A DNA stretch of 64,000 nucleotides, taken from positions 3,513,001 to 3,577,000 of the forward strand of contig NC_081807.1 in the NCBI RefSeq assembly GCF_030704535.1. Direction: 5' to 3'. A program made the translations under genes and the position numbers. Of the stretch, positions 1 through 11,405 are shown one piece after another. The stretch's first letter is position 1; every line of letters starts with the position of its first letter. The notes below the pieces were generated by a model. The model worked only from the letters and a program-made list of their open reading frames with translations, was not told the DNA's origin and ran no database searches. The DNA is from Vitis vinifera (Eukaryota; Streptophyta; Magnoliopsida; Vitales; Vitaceae).

Positions 1-606
1 TTGACATTGATGGGCAAATGATCACCACAGACACAGTGAAAATGACTAGCTAGGCTCCTTGTTTGTCTTCTTCCCTTTTCATTGGCCCCTCAATTTATTC
101 CAATCATCTAATCTGGATCATTCCAAAAGACTAGTCCCCGAATTTGTTCTTCCCTTTTCATAGGTCCTTGATTTCCTCTAATCATCTAAAGTGCATCACT
201 CCAAACCATTAAGTCCTACTTAAGGCATCCTCTGCATATGAATGTGCTTCTGTTATATAATAATCCCTTGTGGGGCCTAAGGGAATTTTCTTGTTTCAGT
301 GGAAGAAAATAAAAATGGAAAGAAAGTACCCATTGATAGCTATTAGTTGCACCTTACTACCAAATGAGACTACAAACCAACAACTTCCCGAGAAAATCTA
401 CAGCAGTGATCATCATCTTCTCCAAAGTTTTCCTGGAAAAAGTGGAAAAGATCATGCCAAAAAGTAGTAGGAATTATCAAGAATGCATTCCAGGAAGTAC
501 ACGAAAAATTGATGTAACAAGCCCCCAGATAAAAATCATTTTCTACCATCCATTAAGATCAAATTTTCTCCCCGCTTGCCTAGACAACCCTGACTGACAC
601 TTGAAC
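1..606. other. intergenic, no gene recognised
   Basis: Moderately AT-rich sequence. The short open frames here have no recognisable domain, and none has both splice signals and a convincing composition. It lies downstream of the decayed minus-strand coding piece at 607-941. Confidence 0.4.
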
Positions 607-941
607 CTAAAAATAAACAGCATTACATGCATGTCTGGATGATTCCATTTCCTCCTCAGACATATCCACCTTATACAAACCATCAAGAAACGAGGCCGCC
701 CGCTGTATCTTACTAAGGTCCCTGTTATGAAGTCTCTTTTTCAATTCACGGGAGGTTACTGGACCACTGAATTCTTATTCTATATTTCTTTAAAAGATGA
801 ACCCAGCCGACCTTTGTACGGCGCATCTACATCACTATATTTGAAATTTCCAGTTTGCCACAAATTATCTAGGATAGCCATACCGTTCCTTTTTACATTT
901 TCTGAGGCAAAAATTTCTCCTCTAGGCCATTTTTCATTTGA
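607..941 (-). pseudogene. decayed coding exon of an unrecognised plant gene
   Basis: The minus strand has a good acceptor (AAAACAG) just before position 941. A 53-codon open frame follows, with coding-like composition and the motifs NGMAILDNLWQTGNFKYSD and YKGRLGSSFKEI, and then hits a TAG at 780-782. After an 8-nt surplus (775-782) a second frame runs for 55 codons to a stop at 607-609, with the motifs SGPVTSRELKKRLHNRDLSK and ASFLDGLYKVDMSEEEME. The two halves read as one protein if the 8 nt are ignored, so I interpret this as the last exon of a gene broken by a small insertion. I do not recognise the family. It could instead be a functional exon with a sequencing or assembly error. Possible upstream coding sequence lies at 1081-1413. 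Confidence 0.4.
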
Positions 942-1080
942 CTGTTTTTGTGTTTTGATGATCTCATAGAAGTTTCATGTCACAAGATCCAACTAACAGA
1001 CACTAACCATACTTTTGAGGGAGATTTAGACCTGCCTCTCAAGATTTATCAGTAAACAAAAATAATTCAAGATCACACCT

Positions 1081-1413
1081 TCAGGGATTTAACATAGGTC
1101 TCAAGAGATTGCCAAGAATGAAAATCATGATGTCAATACAATTTCCCAAAGAAAAACAGCAAGATTTTTCATAACAGACACAGAACCAAAGCCTATCCAA
1201 CTTGCTAGAAGACCCCATCTCATATGTTGACCATGCAGATTCAGCCATAAGAAAATGTATTATAATTTGATCATGATAGAATTTCAGGTAGCCAGCTAGA
1301 AGCCTAGAACCTTTTGGAATATTGTTCAGAACAAAGAAACGAAACTCAAATTCCAAAGACCTGAGACGAATAAAACTGCAGGCAACCCCCTGTATTCCTT
1401 CTTGGCTGTATCC
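1081..1413 (-). other. possible upstream coding piece of the same decayed locus
   Basis: This minus-strand frame is open after a TGA at 1414-1416 and runs to a stop at 1081. Its first part (motif GYSQEGIQGVACSFIRLRS, then FEFRFFVLNNIPKG) looks protein-like. The end, from about 1190, is less convincing and may be intron. A (CAC)7 microsatellite lies just upstream at 1438-1459. No family was recognised. It could be chance. Confidence 0.2.
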
Positions 1414-1437
1414 TCACAGTCCACTGATTATGTCAGT

Positions 1438-1459
1438 CACCACCACCACCACCACCACC
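1438..1459. repeat. (CAC)n microsatellite
   Basis: About seven tandem CAC units, read directly. Confidence 0.9.
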
Positions 1460-2551
1460 TTATCAGAGTTTATGCTTCCGTGTGAGGCTAAGGGTTAGAG
1501 TATGACACGTAAAAGATAGAAGATAGCTTGAGAGGCAGGGGAAGAGGATCATACTTAGTCCATGCCAGACATTGCAGACATTGCAGAGAAAAGAAAAATG
1601 GAAACAGGAATAATTTGATTATTGTCAGTACTATTTCTTCAAAACCCACCCAACGATAGATCAAAGAAAGAAATCAAAGTCATTCCAATACATGAAATTG
1701 ACTGGGGAATTCATAAATTCCTGGTTTTTTTGAAGGTTTATTGTTAGCAGTCACGAGGCTAAATATACAAACACCATAATATTGGGTAGAGGATCAGCTT
1801 TGATAACATTTGCTCCTAATTATGTAGATATTGTTCGTTTTAGGTCCAAACACCCTCACAGCTTTACCACAGTAGTATAGATAAGAATTTTTTATCCTAT
1901 CTCAAGTGGAATATCACATCTTATATACGCCAAACACTTATACCTTTAAATTTATTTTCAAAATCTTAAAAACAAAGAAAACCAACCATGATCACTCATT
2001 CAACCCAGAGAAAATGGGAATTTTTTCGGAGGGGAAAAAAAAAGAAAGATAGAAAAGTTGTGGAAAACTGCTTATTAGTGTTTCTCATTTAATTTTCAAG
2101 CAAAGTTTCTCTTTTTCATTCACTTTGACAATAAAAGGTGATCATTAAATTATAGAACAGGAATCTTTGTAAACTGCTGTCATCCCAATAACAGGTAGAC
2201 TCTGCAAAGATTAAATCATCAGCACTTTGGGAAAACAGTTTCACAAAAAGGCCCAACGGAGAGATGTCAGACCCTGTTTCGATATGGATAGAGGAAGGAA
2301 GATGATTTCAATTTTTAAGCATTGAATTCAATGGGTAATTCTAGCATCCAATCAATCCCACCACCTCTTAGATATTATATCATAAACGAAAGAAAAATGA
2401 AGAAACCCTTCCTTTGATATTGATTCTTTTCTCCCCTTACCGTTATTTGTTCTGCTTCATCTTGTGGCTCCAGTAGAGATAAGTCACACGCTTAAGCTTA
2501 CCTTTTGGCAATAGATTCCCCAACTTGGCTCCAGCCATCCACCTTATCCTC
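1460..2551. other. upstream region of the first RADIALIS-like gene
   Basis: No gene seen. From about 2440 the sequence becomes typical of a plant promoter and leads to the TATA box at 2552. Confidence 0.4.
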
Positions 2552-2560
2552 TATATATAA
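2552..2560 (+). promoter_or_regulatory. TATA box of the first RADIALIS-like gene
   Basis: TATATATAA preceded by a C-rich stretch, about 205 bp before the ATG. A start site near 2585-2595 would give a 5' UTR of about 170 nt with pyrimidine-rich tracts, as is usual for plant mRNAs. Confidence 0.6.
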
Positions 2561-2758
2561 GAAACACCGATTGCAATAATATTCAACTTAGTCTACTCTC
2601 TTGACTAGAAGTAACTCCTTTTCAAGTTTTCAACTACTCTGTCCTTTTTCCTCTTTTCTTCTCAGGCTGGCCTTTTCTAGTTGTGAATAGAATCTCGATC
2701 TCCTCTCTCTTATTTTCTTCAGTCTGTGTTTTTTTTTTTATCTTCTCTAAATTGGCTT

Positions 2759-3800
2759 ATGGCATCAGGGTCTCGCATGGGCTCTGGCTTATGGACTTCA
2801 AAGCAAAACAAACTGTTTGAAAAGGCTCTAGCCTTGTATGACAAGGACACCCCAGACCGTTGGCAGAATGTAGCCAAGGCTGTGGGTGGGAAGTCTGCCG
2901 AGGAAGTGAAGAGACACTATGAGATCCTCATTGAGGACCTCAAACATATCGAATCGGGCCATGTTCCGATTCCTAATTACAAGTCCACTGGAAGCAACAG
3001 CATTGGTGATCAAGAACAGAGGTATTACTTTTACAACATAACTCTGTTTTTCCCTTGTACATGTCATGCATGCACCATTCTGTTCAAAGTTTTCCAACTT
3101 TTGGAAAAATTGATGATTTTGGAAGTGAAATCGCTTAATACAACTTCATAGAAATGCCTATAAAATTAAGAGTTCAGCCACAGTATAGGAAGCATGGTAT
3201 GATCCATGAGGATTAAACTAAATCTGCAGAAGTTTTTTTAAGACTTAAAACATGATCTTGTCCATGTGTTGCTGCAGGCCAAACACACCCTTAAATGTAG
3301 ATAAAGAATGTATTAAATTCTCTTGGAGCTTCTTATCCTGTCCCTAATCCAAATGAAAACCCACATGAGATCTAATCCTACTGGGTGTGGATCACATGCA
3401 AGCAGTCTAGCGTCAACCACTCCCATAAAAATACAATGTAAAAGTCTTAAGAGTCCCAACCAAGATTCCCTAGTATATACCCAACTCATTATCTCCACTT
3501 GATATTCTTCAGAGCTCTTCTGGCACTGTCATGAAAGTTCTAGACTTCAAACTTCAAATCCCCATTGTTTGGACCCCCCATCTGAACTGATATAAAATGA
3601 CAATATCAAAAACTAATACTTTACTTAATTTTGTGATGTAATATTGAGTTAAGTGGAAGGGAAGAGTTGATATATAGAGCGAGAGAGAAGTATATATAGT
3701 GGTGGGCAGTGGGTAGACAGAGTTTGTCTTGTTCATATGCTAAAATTGGTCTCTCTTTTGATATCTTTACAGGCTGCTGAAGTGTATAAAGCTGCAATAA
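2759..3800 (+). CDS. RL: RADIALIS-like SANT/MYB protein (copy 1)
   Basis: Two-exon gene: 2759-3021 and 3773-3800, with a 751-bp intron (AG|GTATTA ... TTTACAG). It encodes 96 residues. One SANT/MYB-like domain fills residues about 7-60, with the family motifs [29 protein letters not shown] and [14 protein letters not shown], followed by the PNYKS tail. The tiny second exon adds the conserved end [16 protein letters not shown]-type proteins are single-repeat nuclear MYB relatives that antagonise DIVARICATA-type MYBs by binding their partner proteins; whether that holds here is inference from the family. ATG 2759 is the first ATG in the frame and has a TATA box about 205 bp upstream. The length is normal for the family. 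A paralogue in the opposite orientation lies at 57701-58626, about 54 kb away, with the same intron position and phase. Confidence 0.92.
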
Positions 3801-4047
3801 AGGTCCAAGACTAGGCATGACCAAGTTATATAGTTATATCTTTGAGAAAAGCAGATGCAGACTTATCCAGAAGAAATTTTCTCTTTCTCTCTCTCTCTTT
3901 TGCCTTGTATCCCCCTCTAATGCCTGTAATTTAATTCATCTAGCACGCTTGCTTTAATGGAGTATCTATTATCATTAGCATATTTCTACTACCTCACCAT
4001 TTTTATCAATGGGTGCTTCCAGGAAAAAAGATAGAAAACTAAAAAAA

Positions 4048-4118
4048 TGCGCATCCAGGGAATCGAACCCTGGTCAGTACCGTGGGAGGGTACTATGATA
4101 CCACTACACCAGATGCGC
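4048..4118 (-). tRNA. trnG-CCC: tRNA-Gly (CCC anticodon)
   Basis: A 71-nt cloverleaf on the minus strand: 7-bp acceptor stem (GCGCATC pairing with GATGCGC), D-arm with the A-box TGGTGTAGTGG, anticodon stem GTACC/GGTAC with loop CTCCCAC giving anticodon CCC, and T-arm containing the B-box GGTTCGATTCC. The discriminator base is A and no intron is present. All stems pair perfectly, so this is probably a functional cytosolic tRNA gene transcribed by RNA polymerase III. A run of T follows the 3' end on the minus strand, as expected for termination. Confidence 0.97.
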
Positions 4119-5309
4119 TACGGTTCACTTGTTTGATTTCAAAAAATAAAAACAAAAAAAAAATTGAAGATAATGACTTGGGCAGATGAGAGGGGCTGTG
4201 GGGGGCGGACTTGCAGAGTGAGGCGAAGGTCCTCCCAATTTCCCAAGCACCAAAGACCCAGTTCTGAATCTGCGAATTTGGTGGGCCAAATTTCTTTTGA
4301 GCACCAATTGCTCAAACATGCAGGTCCTCTTAACAAACAGCTTAAAAACAGTTTGTTTTGGTTATTTACAACATAAAATAGTTTTTTAATTTAAAAAACA
4401 TGTTTGATAACTTCTCACCAAAAACTGCACTTTGAGAATTTATTCCAAAAATTTGTCAGAACAAATCTTAGGTATTTTTTATTAATTTTTGTAAAGTACT
4501 TAGAGCAATAATTAAAAATATAAAAAAAAATTGAAAACTTCTGTAATTATACATACGCCTGTCGCAACTTAATCGAGATAAAATAATAAAACTATTTTTC
4601 ATAATTAAGTTCTCAAATAATTTTTTTTCCTAAAAATAATTAAGAAATTTTTTCAAAAATTGTTTTTAAATGTTATTTTTTTAAATATTTCAAAGCACAA
4701 ATTTTGACAATTTAATTTGTAACTTGGCCTCCATTTAGGAAAAAATATCTGATGAATTAGCATATGATTGTAATTATTAAGTTGATTCAGTAAATGAATG
4801 TTTTAATTAAACAAATGTTATTTGTAGGATTTTATTTGTTAAATATAGAAATGAATGTATAGTTTGCATGACAATTATTAGTTTTTATCCCTTGATTTTA
4901 ATATACTTTACTTATATATATATATATATATTTAGGTCATCCATTTTTATCTTGGGTTTAGAAATCTAATAATTAATTCATCCTTAAACACATGTATCAA
5001 ACTTAAATTAATAGGAGATTTAGCTACTTGTTTGTGGGGCTCAACCTAACTTGCTTGTCCTCCTGCTAAACCCAATGAACTTGAATATACATTTCTTAAT
5101 CCAAGTCTAATCTTATTTTAATCTCAGTTTAGAAAAATGGGCTTCAATTGGAACCTATAATTGAACATAGGGATTGGAGAAACAAGCTCTATACTTAGAT
5201 TGAACGCAAGTTGACAACCAATCCAACCTAACATGCTAGAGTTACACCCCTTGTCTACAAGGGCCATGGCCAGCTAAACCAAATCAGCTCAATTGTTTCC
5301 GATACCTTC

Positions 5310-5690
5310 GAAGTGTTTGATAGATTAATTTAATAACTTAAAGTTAATTTAAGTAATCAATTAAATTACGTATATTATAAAATAATTTAATGATATAACT
5401 TAAAGTCTTTAGTCTCATTTATCTTAGTTCCACGATCTCTAATCTTCTTTGTTTCTTTACGACCTCCACAGTGACTCAACCTTCTTTACCTTAGTGAAAC
5501 TTTATGAAGATAAATATATCATTTTGATAATTTAAAATATATTTTAAATTAATTTTATCAAACAACTTGGATAGTTAAAATAAAAACTAAATAATAAGTT
5601 TTAAATTAACAACTTAAATATAATTTAACTTAAAATTAATTTAAGTTGTTAAATAATAAGTATTAAGTTTTATCAAACAACCTGACACTA
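5310..5690. mobile_element. MITE with AT-rich terminal inverted repeats
   Basis: The left end reads GTGTTTGATAGATTAATTTA and the right end, reverse complemented, begins AGGTTGTTTGATAAAACTTA. The subterminal regions are also inverted (TTAAGTTAATTTAA-like tracts at both ends). There is no coding capacity. Exact ends and target duplication were not resolved. Confidence 0.5.
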
Positions 5691-5849
5691 CACTTTCTTT
5701 TTTAACTTCTCTTTAGAAAAACTCACATGATATCCTAATGTATTTGGAAAACTAAACATTTTGTATCCCATGTAACACCACCTATAATCTTTTATCAGGC
5801 ATACGTACAACTTCTCATATCCCCCTCTTAGAGTGCACTTAGAAGTAAT

Positions 5850-5955
5850 TCTAAAAAGCGTTTCTAGCATTTTTAACACTTGAATGATAAAATTTTTTAA
5901 GTATTAGATATATTAAAAATGCTTCCTAAAATCACTATCAAATGGACTCTTAATA
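5850..5955. mobile_element. copy of a ~110-bp MITE family
   Basis: Carries the TTCTAAAAAGCG ... CTAAAATCACTATCAAATGG signature, with near-inverted ends. The same family is clustered at 11626-12570. Confidence 0.5.
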
Positions 5956-8900
5956 TCTAAACTTTAAGATTCTGTTATTCCGATTATTTATCAACTCCCT
6001 CTCTTCTTATACTAGAAGACAAACTAATTTTAGATTCCGATTGAAAATAGTTTTAAAAAGTACTTTTAATATCAAAAGTATTTTTTTTAAGAAAAATAAG
6101 ATATTTAATAAAATCCAAAAAATATTTTTAAAATTCTGAAAAATCACTTGTAGTAAATCCCAAAAGAACATTTTTAAAGAAAATACTTCCATATAAAAAC
6201 GCTCGAAATCACAATCTTAAACTCAAACTCTCAATCAGATTTGCAAGTGGCGCATTAATAGCAGTCAATCACTTGAGGATGGTTTGGACACAAGATACAA
6301 AACGAATTGCATTGTTTGGTGTGTAATAAATGTATCCAAAGATGAGTTGTAATAGTCAAAAGGAGAAAAGAGCCGTTAGGCAGCAAACTCTACCTATCAG
6401 TCGAACCTATTAACTAGCCATTGGCAATAAAATGGGCTAATAAGTTGACTGATCCAACCGGTTCCAGCAATGCCTAACCTGAATGCCAGACACATGCAAG
6501 CCAGAAAACCAGTTGGCACGAAAAGCTGCTCAAGGCTCAAGCAATCCACAATAGGGTCGACTTGTTGGTCTAAGACATTGTATATTTTGCAGTTGTAAGA
6601 TAAAAACAGCAGCGAAATTTTTGCTAAGTAATTGAGAAAGGAGAATTCAATCATGACATTTCAAGGAGTTTAACATTATTATATTTCGAGAAGTTTCTCC
6701 AGCTTCCTGCATCTGATGAAAATGAATCAAAAACTTTCAACAAAATTTCACTTTGCTTGGGTTGTTTTTAAAAGAATATGAAAGTGAGGTCTTTGAAAGC
6801 CTAAGATCCAAGTTTAGGTCAATAACATAATCTCATTCATGCACAAGTACACTAGCTTACAGCCTAAATTCTAAGACATTAAAAGTAATACCATCACCTC
6901 AAGTTTCAATTTTGGGCCTTCAAGTTCTAAAACATCTTCATGAGAACTTGCCCTCTTCCGTTGGATTTCACTCATCACACTGGAGCTGACAAATATTCAA
7001 TCCAAAACCATTGTGATTATCAAGATTTAGTCTATGAAAGCTTGGGCTAACAAACCATCAAGTCACGGCTTCCATAGCTCAAGCATAGGCTCATATGCCT
7101 CAAGTCTCTAAACTCAACCATTTGTCACAAGGCTGAAGCACAAAAGGAGTGCAGGCCCAATATAACTACTAAGAGGGAAAATTTTGTGAGAAGTGTCTCA
7201 AATCTGAGGAACATACCATTCAATGTTTTTTTTTCTTTTCCTCTCTTCTATAGGTAATGTTCTCTTTTCCACAAGAACATGGATAGAACCCAAACATCAC
7301 CTTTCCCCACCCCAACCTCTTGCCACTTGAGTCAAGCATTTATATCAATCAATTGCAATCAGTCCTCATAAAATGAATTAAGAGACATAAAGCAATCCCA
7401 TATGAGGACACAGTGTTTTTTGTCTTCCACATAGTAAGTATATGAAAATCATGATAATTCAAAGTTACTCAATAAGATTTGGCTGACAACCAAGAATGAA
7501 TAGATTCTCCCTCAACACATGTCCATAAATATAAAAGCCCCTAAAAAAACTAGGGGGTCTTTCCAAAAGATTGAAGATTGAAACATTTTCTATAAAGAAT
7601 AGGAGCTCCAGCAGAATCAAAAAGAGTTTTCCCCCAAATTGTATGATTTTGAAAATTTTGTGCATGATACAAATCCTTCATCGACCAAGGATTTGGCCAC
7701 AATAGTTTCAAAAATCATTCTTTTGTAAAACAACAAAAAATGTGCAAGCCAAACCCAATTTCAGGTTTTAATAAAGAGCTAAACCTGCAGAGATTCAGTT
7801 TCAAAATAAACTCATACCACATTTAGAAAATATGGTTTCAGTTCTTTAAAAATATAAACCTAAAAAAGCATTGAAAAAATGAGGTTTTATTTGCACTTTA
7901 AAGAAAGGTATTTTGTGACAGAAAAGTCCACCACTAAGCGTAGAATAATGTGGCATTAAAGGCCACTAAAAATTCTATTGTGTTTATTTATACTTTCAGT
8001 GGCCGGAGAAATTCCCTTTCCTTTTTTTGGTTCTTCTTTTAGCCAGAAAGTATTCTCTAAATATGGTTTCCAATTCAACCACAGGCATAAAAATGTCTTT
8101 CTGACCCCACCCTGCAAAACAAGTCCGCGAGATTAGTAATAGATGAGGACTTTGTATGGTTTTTCATATCAATGTTACCTTTTATTATTCAAAACCATAT
8201 GGTTTTGAAAATAAACTCTTCAAAAAGAGAAAGGACTAAACATGTAAGTGTAGTCAGAACCTGCATCCTGTAATAGTCCTACCCCAAGATCCACAAATTC
8301 AACTTCAACCACATACACTCTGCCCTAACAATTCTTGTCCACTGACAGAGATAGTGATATAGGCCCTCAAAAGATGCTCAAATAACAAATCTTTCCGAGA
8401 AAAGGGCTACATTCAAAGAACCGACTGTTTAGCTAGCTTCATTTAGTCTCATTGTAGGCAAATCTTGACCCTATTTACCACACTCTATTCGAAGAGACAA
8501 CCCCAAAATACTCAAATTATCATTCCAACATAATTCCAATTCCTTGTCTTCAATGCAATTAAGACCGATTACATTAAACCATGTATCACCATTGGAATTG
8601 AATTATTGGGTAAGCAAATGAAATCAATGAGCAAAAGTAGGGATAGTATTGCTTTTGAGAGAACTTTAGTCTAACATGAAATGATCAAAGCATGTGTGAA
8701 AAGAACCAAGAAAAATGAAAAACAACTACTTCTAAATGTGGTAAATCATCAACAACAATTAAAATAACATAAATAAATAACAAAAGGAAAGAAGAACGAT
8801 AAAAATGTAGGTTAGTAACTCCTCTTTGATGGGGTAGAGAATGGAGAGGGTAGTGAAATTGACAGGTTTGTATTACCATTTTTGCTTTAGTAAGTTTGTG

Positions 8901-9230
8901 AAAGGATAGAGAAGGGTAATCTGTCTTGTTATCCTGCTTGTGAACAATATGAGATTTGGTCTGAAAAGCTTCCCATTGATCAACATAGCAAGTACAATTA
9001 TACCTATACATCATTGGTAACATTGTGGTTAAATTACCCTAATCTAGAAGCAGCATTAGCAAGTTTCGGATTGAAGAAAGCTAAAGGCCTAATACACTGA
9101 AACATTCAGCATTATACAGGGAAGCATAAAACACCAACACTAAGAATAATCAAGAGGAACCATAAAGTCCACAAGAATATCAATTACCCGGAATTCACGA
9201 AGCCAATTTTCGCAATTTCCAGCCACACCC

Positions 9231-10052
9231 TCAAGTTGTTGCAGGTCCCTTAGGCGATCCAGCACCAGTTTCTCCGGATTCAGCCTTGCCCTGAACTCCA
9301 TTGGCCTCACTTAGTCTCCATATATACCAAGAAGCAACAGACCTATAAGGCCTCCACCGCTCGCAGAGCTTCTCCATCTGCGAAGGCCGCGGCAATTCTT
9401 CAAGACCGTAGAGCATTTGAACCCCTTTTCGGAGATTAGCGTCGCCCACCGGAAGCACATCGGGGCGGTGAAGAGAGAAGATCATGAACATGTGTACGGA
9501 CAACACGCCAAAACCCTTCACCATCGCTATCAATGAAACCAAAGCCCTATCTTCCATCGTCAAAATCTTCGAATCCGATAAAATTCCGGTCCGATACTTG
9601 TTCGCAAGGTCGTGCAAGAAGCTCACTTTCCGAGCCGAAACCCCAATTTGAAGAAGCTGCGGAGGGGTCAGCGCCAGAACCGAGATTGGACAAACCCTAG
9701 TCTCCCCGCCGCAGAGCGACACAAAGCGGTTGTAAATGGTGGTGCCAGCCTTGTGCGTAATTTGCTGGTATAAAATGCTCTTCGCTAAAGCCAGAAACGG
9801 AGTGTCCGAATTCTCGAATTTCGGTGGCTCATACGCATCTATCACCGGAGCAAGAACCGGGTCGGAGCTTCTCAGGTGGCGGAGAGCGGCAGCGACAACA
9901 TCATCAGAAGACAACAGTCTCGTAATTGGCAGCAAAATGGCCGCCGTCCGTGGAGAAGAGTGAGAGGACAGCTTCCGGGACTTCGCCGGCGATGGATTCT
10001 CGGGTAAAGAAGAGGGTGGCTGAGTAGTTTGGGTTTGGGTTTGCTCACCCAT
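9231..10052 (-). CDS. HhH-GPD DNA glycosylase, AlkA/MAG type (3-methyladenine DNA glycosylase II-like)
   Basis: Single-exon gene of 273 residues. It should remove alkylated bases such as 3-methyladenine by hydrolysing the N-glycosidic bond, the first step of base excision repair; this is family knowledge. Residues 1-45 are a low-complexity Ser/Pro/Gln-rich lead. The glycosylase fold starts with FLALAKSILYQQITHKAG (86-103). A helix-hairpin-helix lies at about 170-192 (LVSLIAMVKGFGVLSVHMF), followed by the RPDVLPVGDANLRKG block with the catalytic aspartate at D204. The conserved WRPYRSVASWYIWR motif (233-246) comes next. The canonical GIG of the hairpin reads GFG here. The last 22 residues are a Gly/Ala-rich tail. 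ATG 10052 is the only good start: the frame begins there and lies in GC-richer, promoter-proximal DNA. I could not place it in a numbered plant MAG subfamily. Confidence 0.92.
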   Translation of the reverse strand: MGEQTQTQTTQPPSSLPENPSPAKSRKLSSHSSPRTAAILLPITRLLSSDDVVAAALRHLRSSDPVLAPVIDAYEPPKFENSDTPFLALAKSILYQQITHKAGTTIYNRFVSLCGGETRVCPISVLALTPPQLLQIGVSARKVSFLHDLANKYRTGILSDSKILTMEDRALVSLIAMVKGFGVLSVHMFMIFSLHRPDVLPVGDANLRKGVQMLYGLEELPRPSQMEKLCERWRPYRSVASWYIWRLSEANGVQGKAESGETGAGSPKGPATT

Positions 10053-11405
10053 CAGAGAGCCTGAAACTGAGACTGAGTCTGAGTTGAGAGAGAAACCAGA
10101 CCCATCTCTCTTTCTCTAACAACTGGTTCGCGATGGTGGCACGGGGCAGTCACTCCTCAGTCCTCACTAGTCAGTGTCTCCGTGGAAAGTACACCGACCC
10201 ACCAAATGCGTCCAATCAAGTAGCCGGAAAATTCATGGGCACCAATGGTGAGCTGACATGTGGCTGCTGGTCCGTCAGTTCAGTTGCGTGCTGTTCCGTC
10301 ACCTCCGCCACGTGGCTAAAAGTTTTTACTAGGCCTAGGGTCATCAGACTCTTTACCTCTTTTACTTTAGTTGATGCTTCTATCATCCACGTGTTAGTGA
10401 AAAGTATTTTTATAATTTATTCTATAATTTTTCAGTTTAAAATTATTCTTAAAAATAATTTTTAAAATTTAGTCAAAATAATTTTTAATTAACCTTGAAT
10501 TTTAATAAAAGGTTTACCATCTCCTGAAAACAACATTCATGTTATTAATAAAAAAATATTAAGGAATTGTTTGACAATTATTTTTAAGAATAATTCTAAA
10601 AAATGATTTTTTTTAAATTATTATCTGATTTTTATAAAATAAAAGTTTATTTTATTTAGAAACTTAAAATATTCTTAATATATTTTTAATATTTTTAAAT
10701 ATGTTTTAAAAATAACTTTTATATCTAATTTTTTTTTTAATCATTTTAGATATTTGTATAATTATTTTTTTAAACAACTCTAAAAAAACAAGTGAAAAGA
10801 AGTAAAATGTATTTTATAAAAACACCTTATTTTTTATTCTTTATTATAAAAAAGAAACATAGTAGAAGAAGAAAAGAAACAAAATATTATGTATCCTTCT
10901 CATTCATTATCAGAAATATGAGTAAGAAAGCTCTAGATATAGGAGACTGAAAACAAAGAATGATATAACTGATCTGAAACTAATTTGTAGCTAATCTGTA
11001 ACTAATTCCAGTTCATCCCCTTATAATTGTTTAACTAACTAACAGAATTTTAAGAGAATCTTAATATTCTTAAAAACAAAAAAAACAGATTAAATATATT
11101 TTCTGTATTTTTTTGTTTTAAAAAATATAAAATTGTTTTAAAAAACAATCCTCAAACATGTGAGATTTAAGCCACTAAACGAGGATACCAACTAATGAGA
11201 TCAAAGCATAAATAAATGGAATCAAATTATATAGGTATTAACAGATAAAATTATAGTGCAAACAATGAGAATTAAAAATATGCTTCTGACACCTTTTGAT
11301 TGATGATAGGAAGAACTTAATAAAAATGGATATAAAAAGTACAACTCAAAACAGAGATATAGTGAATAGTGATGATACAAAATCCCAGTGCATTATGAAT
11401 TGTTA
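10053..11405. other. intergenic with an AT-rich MITE
   Basis: The first 330 bp are GC-richer promoter-like sequence of the divergent glycosylase gene. From about 10420 it becomes AT-rich transposon debris, including the element listed at 10555-10865. The 62-codon frame at 11296-11484 overlaps exon 4 of the hydrolase pseudogene on the other strand and is a shadow. Confidence 0.5.
10555..10865. mobile_element. AT-rich MITE, same family as 23775-24065
   Basis: Shares blocks with 23775-24065: an AATTCTAAAAAATGATTTTT-like start, a TTATAGAATAAAAGTTT-like block, and a TTTTAATCATTTTAGATATT-like block before an ACACCTTATTTTTTATTCTT-like end. It is non-coding. Ends were not resolved. Confidence 0.45.

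Larger units (their letters stand above)
4119..9230. other. long intergenic region with MITE debris
   Basis: No supported gene. Contents: AT-rich low-complexity DNA with a (TA)n run at 4913-4929, a MITE-like element near 5310-5690, and copies of a second MITE family near 5850-5950 and 6020-6230. The stretch 6230-9200 is less AT-rich. The minus-strand frames at 6397-6654 and 8685-9023 have no domain and no convincing splice structure. It may include the 3' UTR of the glycosylase gene. Confidence 0.5.

Noticed and set aside
1438-1459. Short tandem repeats as a CRISPR-like array
   Set aside because: A trinucleotide microsatellite in a plant genome; no spacers. No CRISPR array is present in the window.
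2828-3097. Minus-strand 89-codon frame over RADIALIS-like exon 1
   Set aside because: Antisense shadow of the SANT domain.
9736-9963. Plus-strand 75-codon frame across the glycosylase gene
   Set aside because: It is antisense to conserved glycosylase codons.
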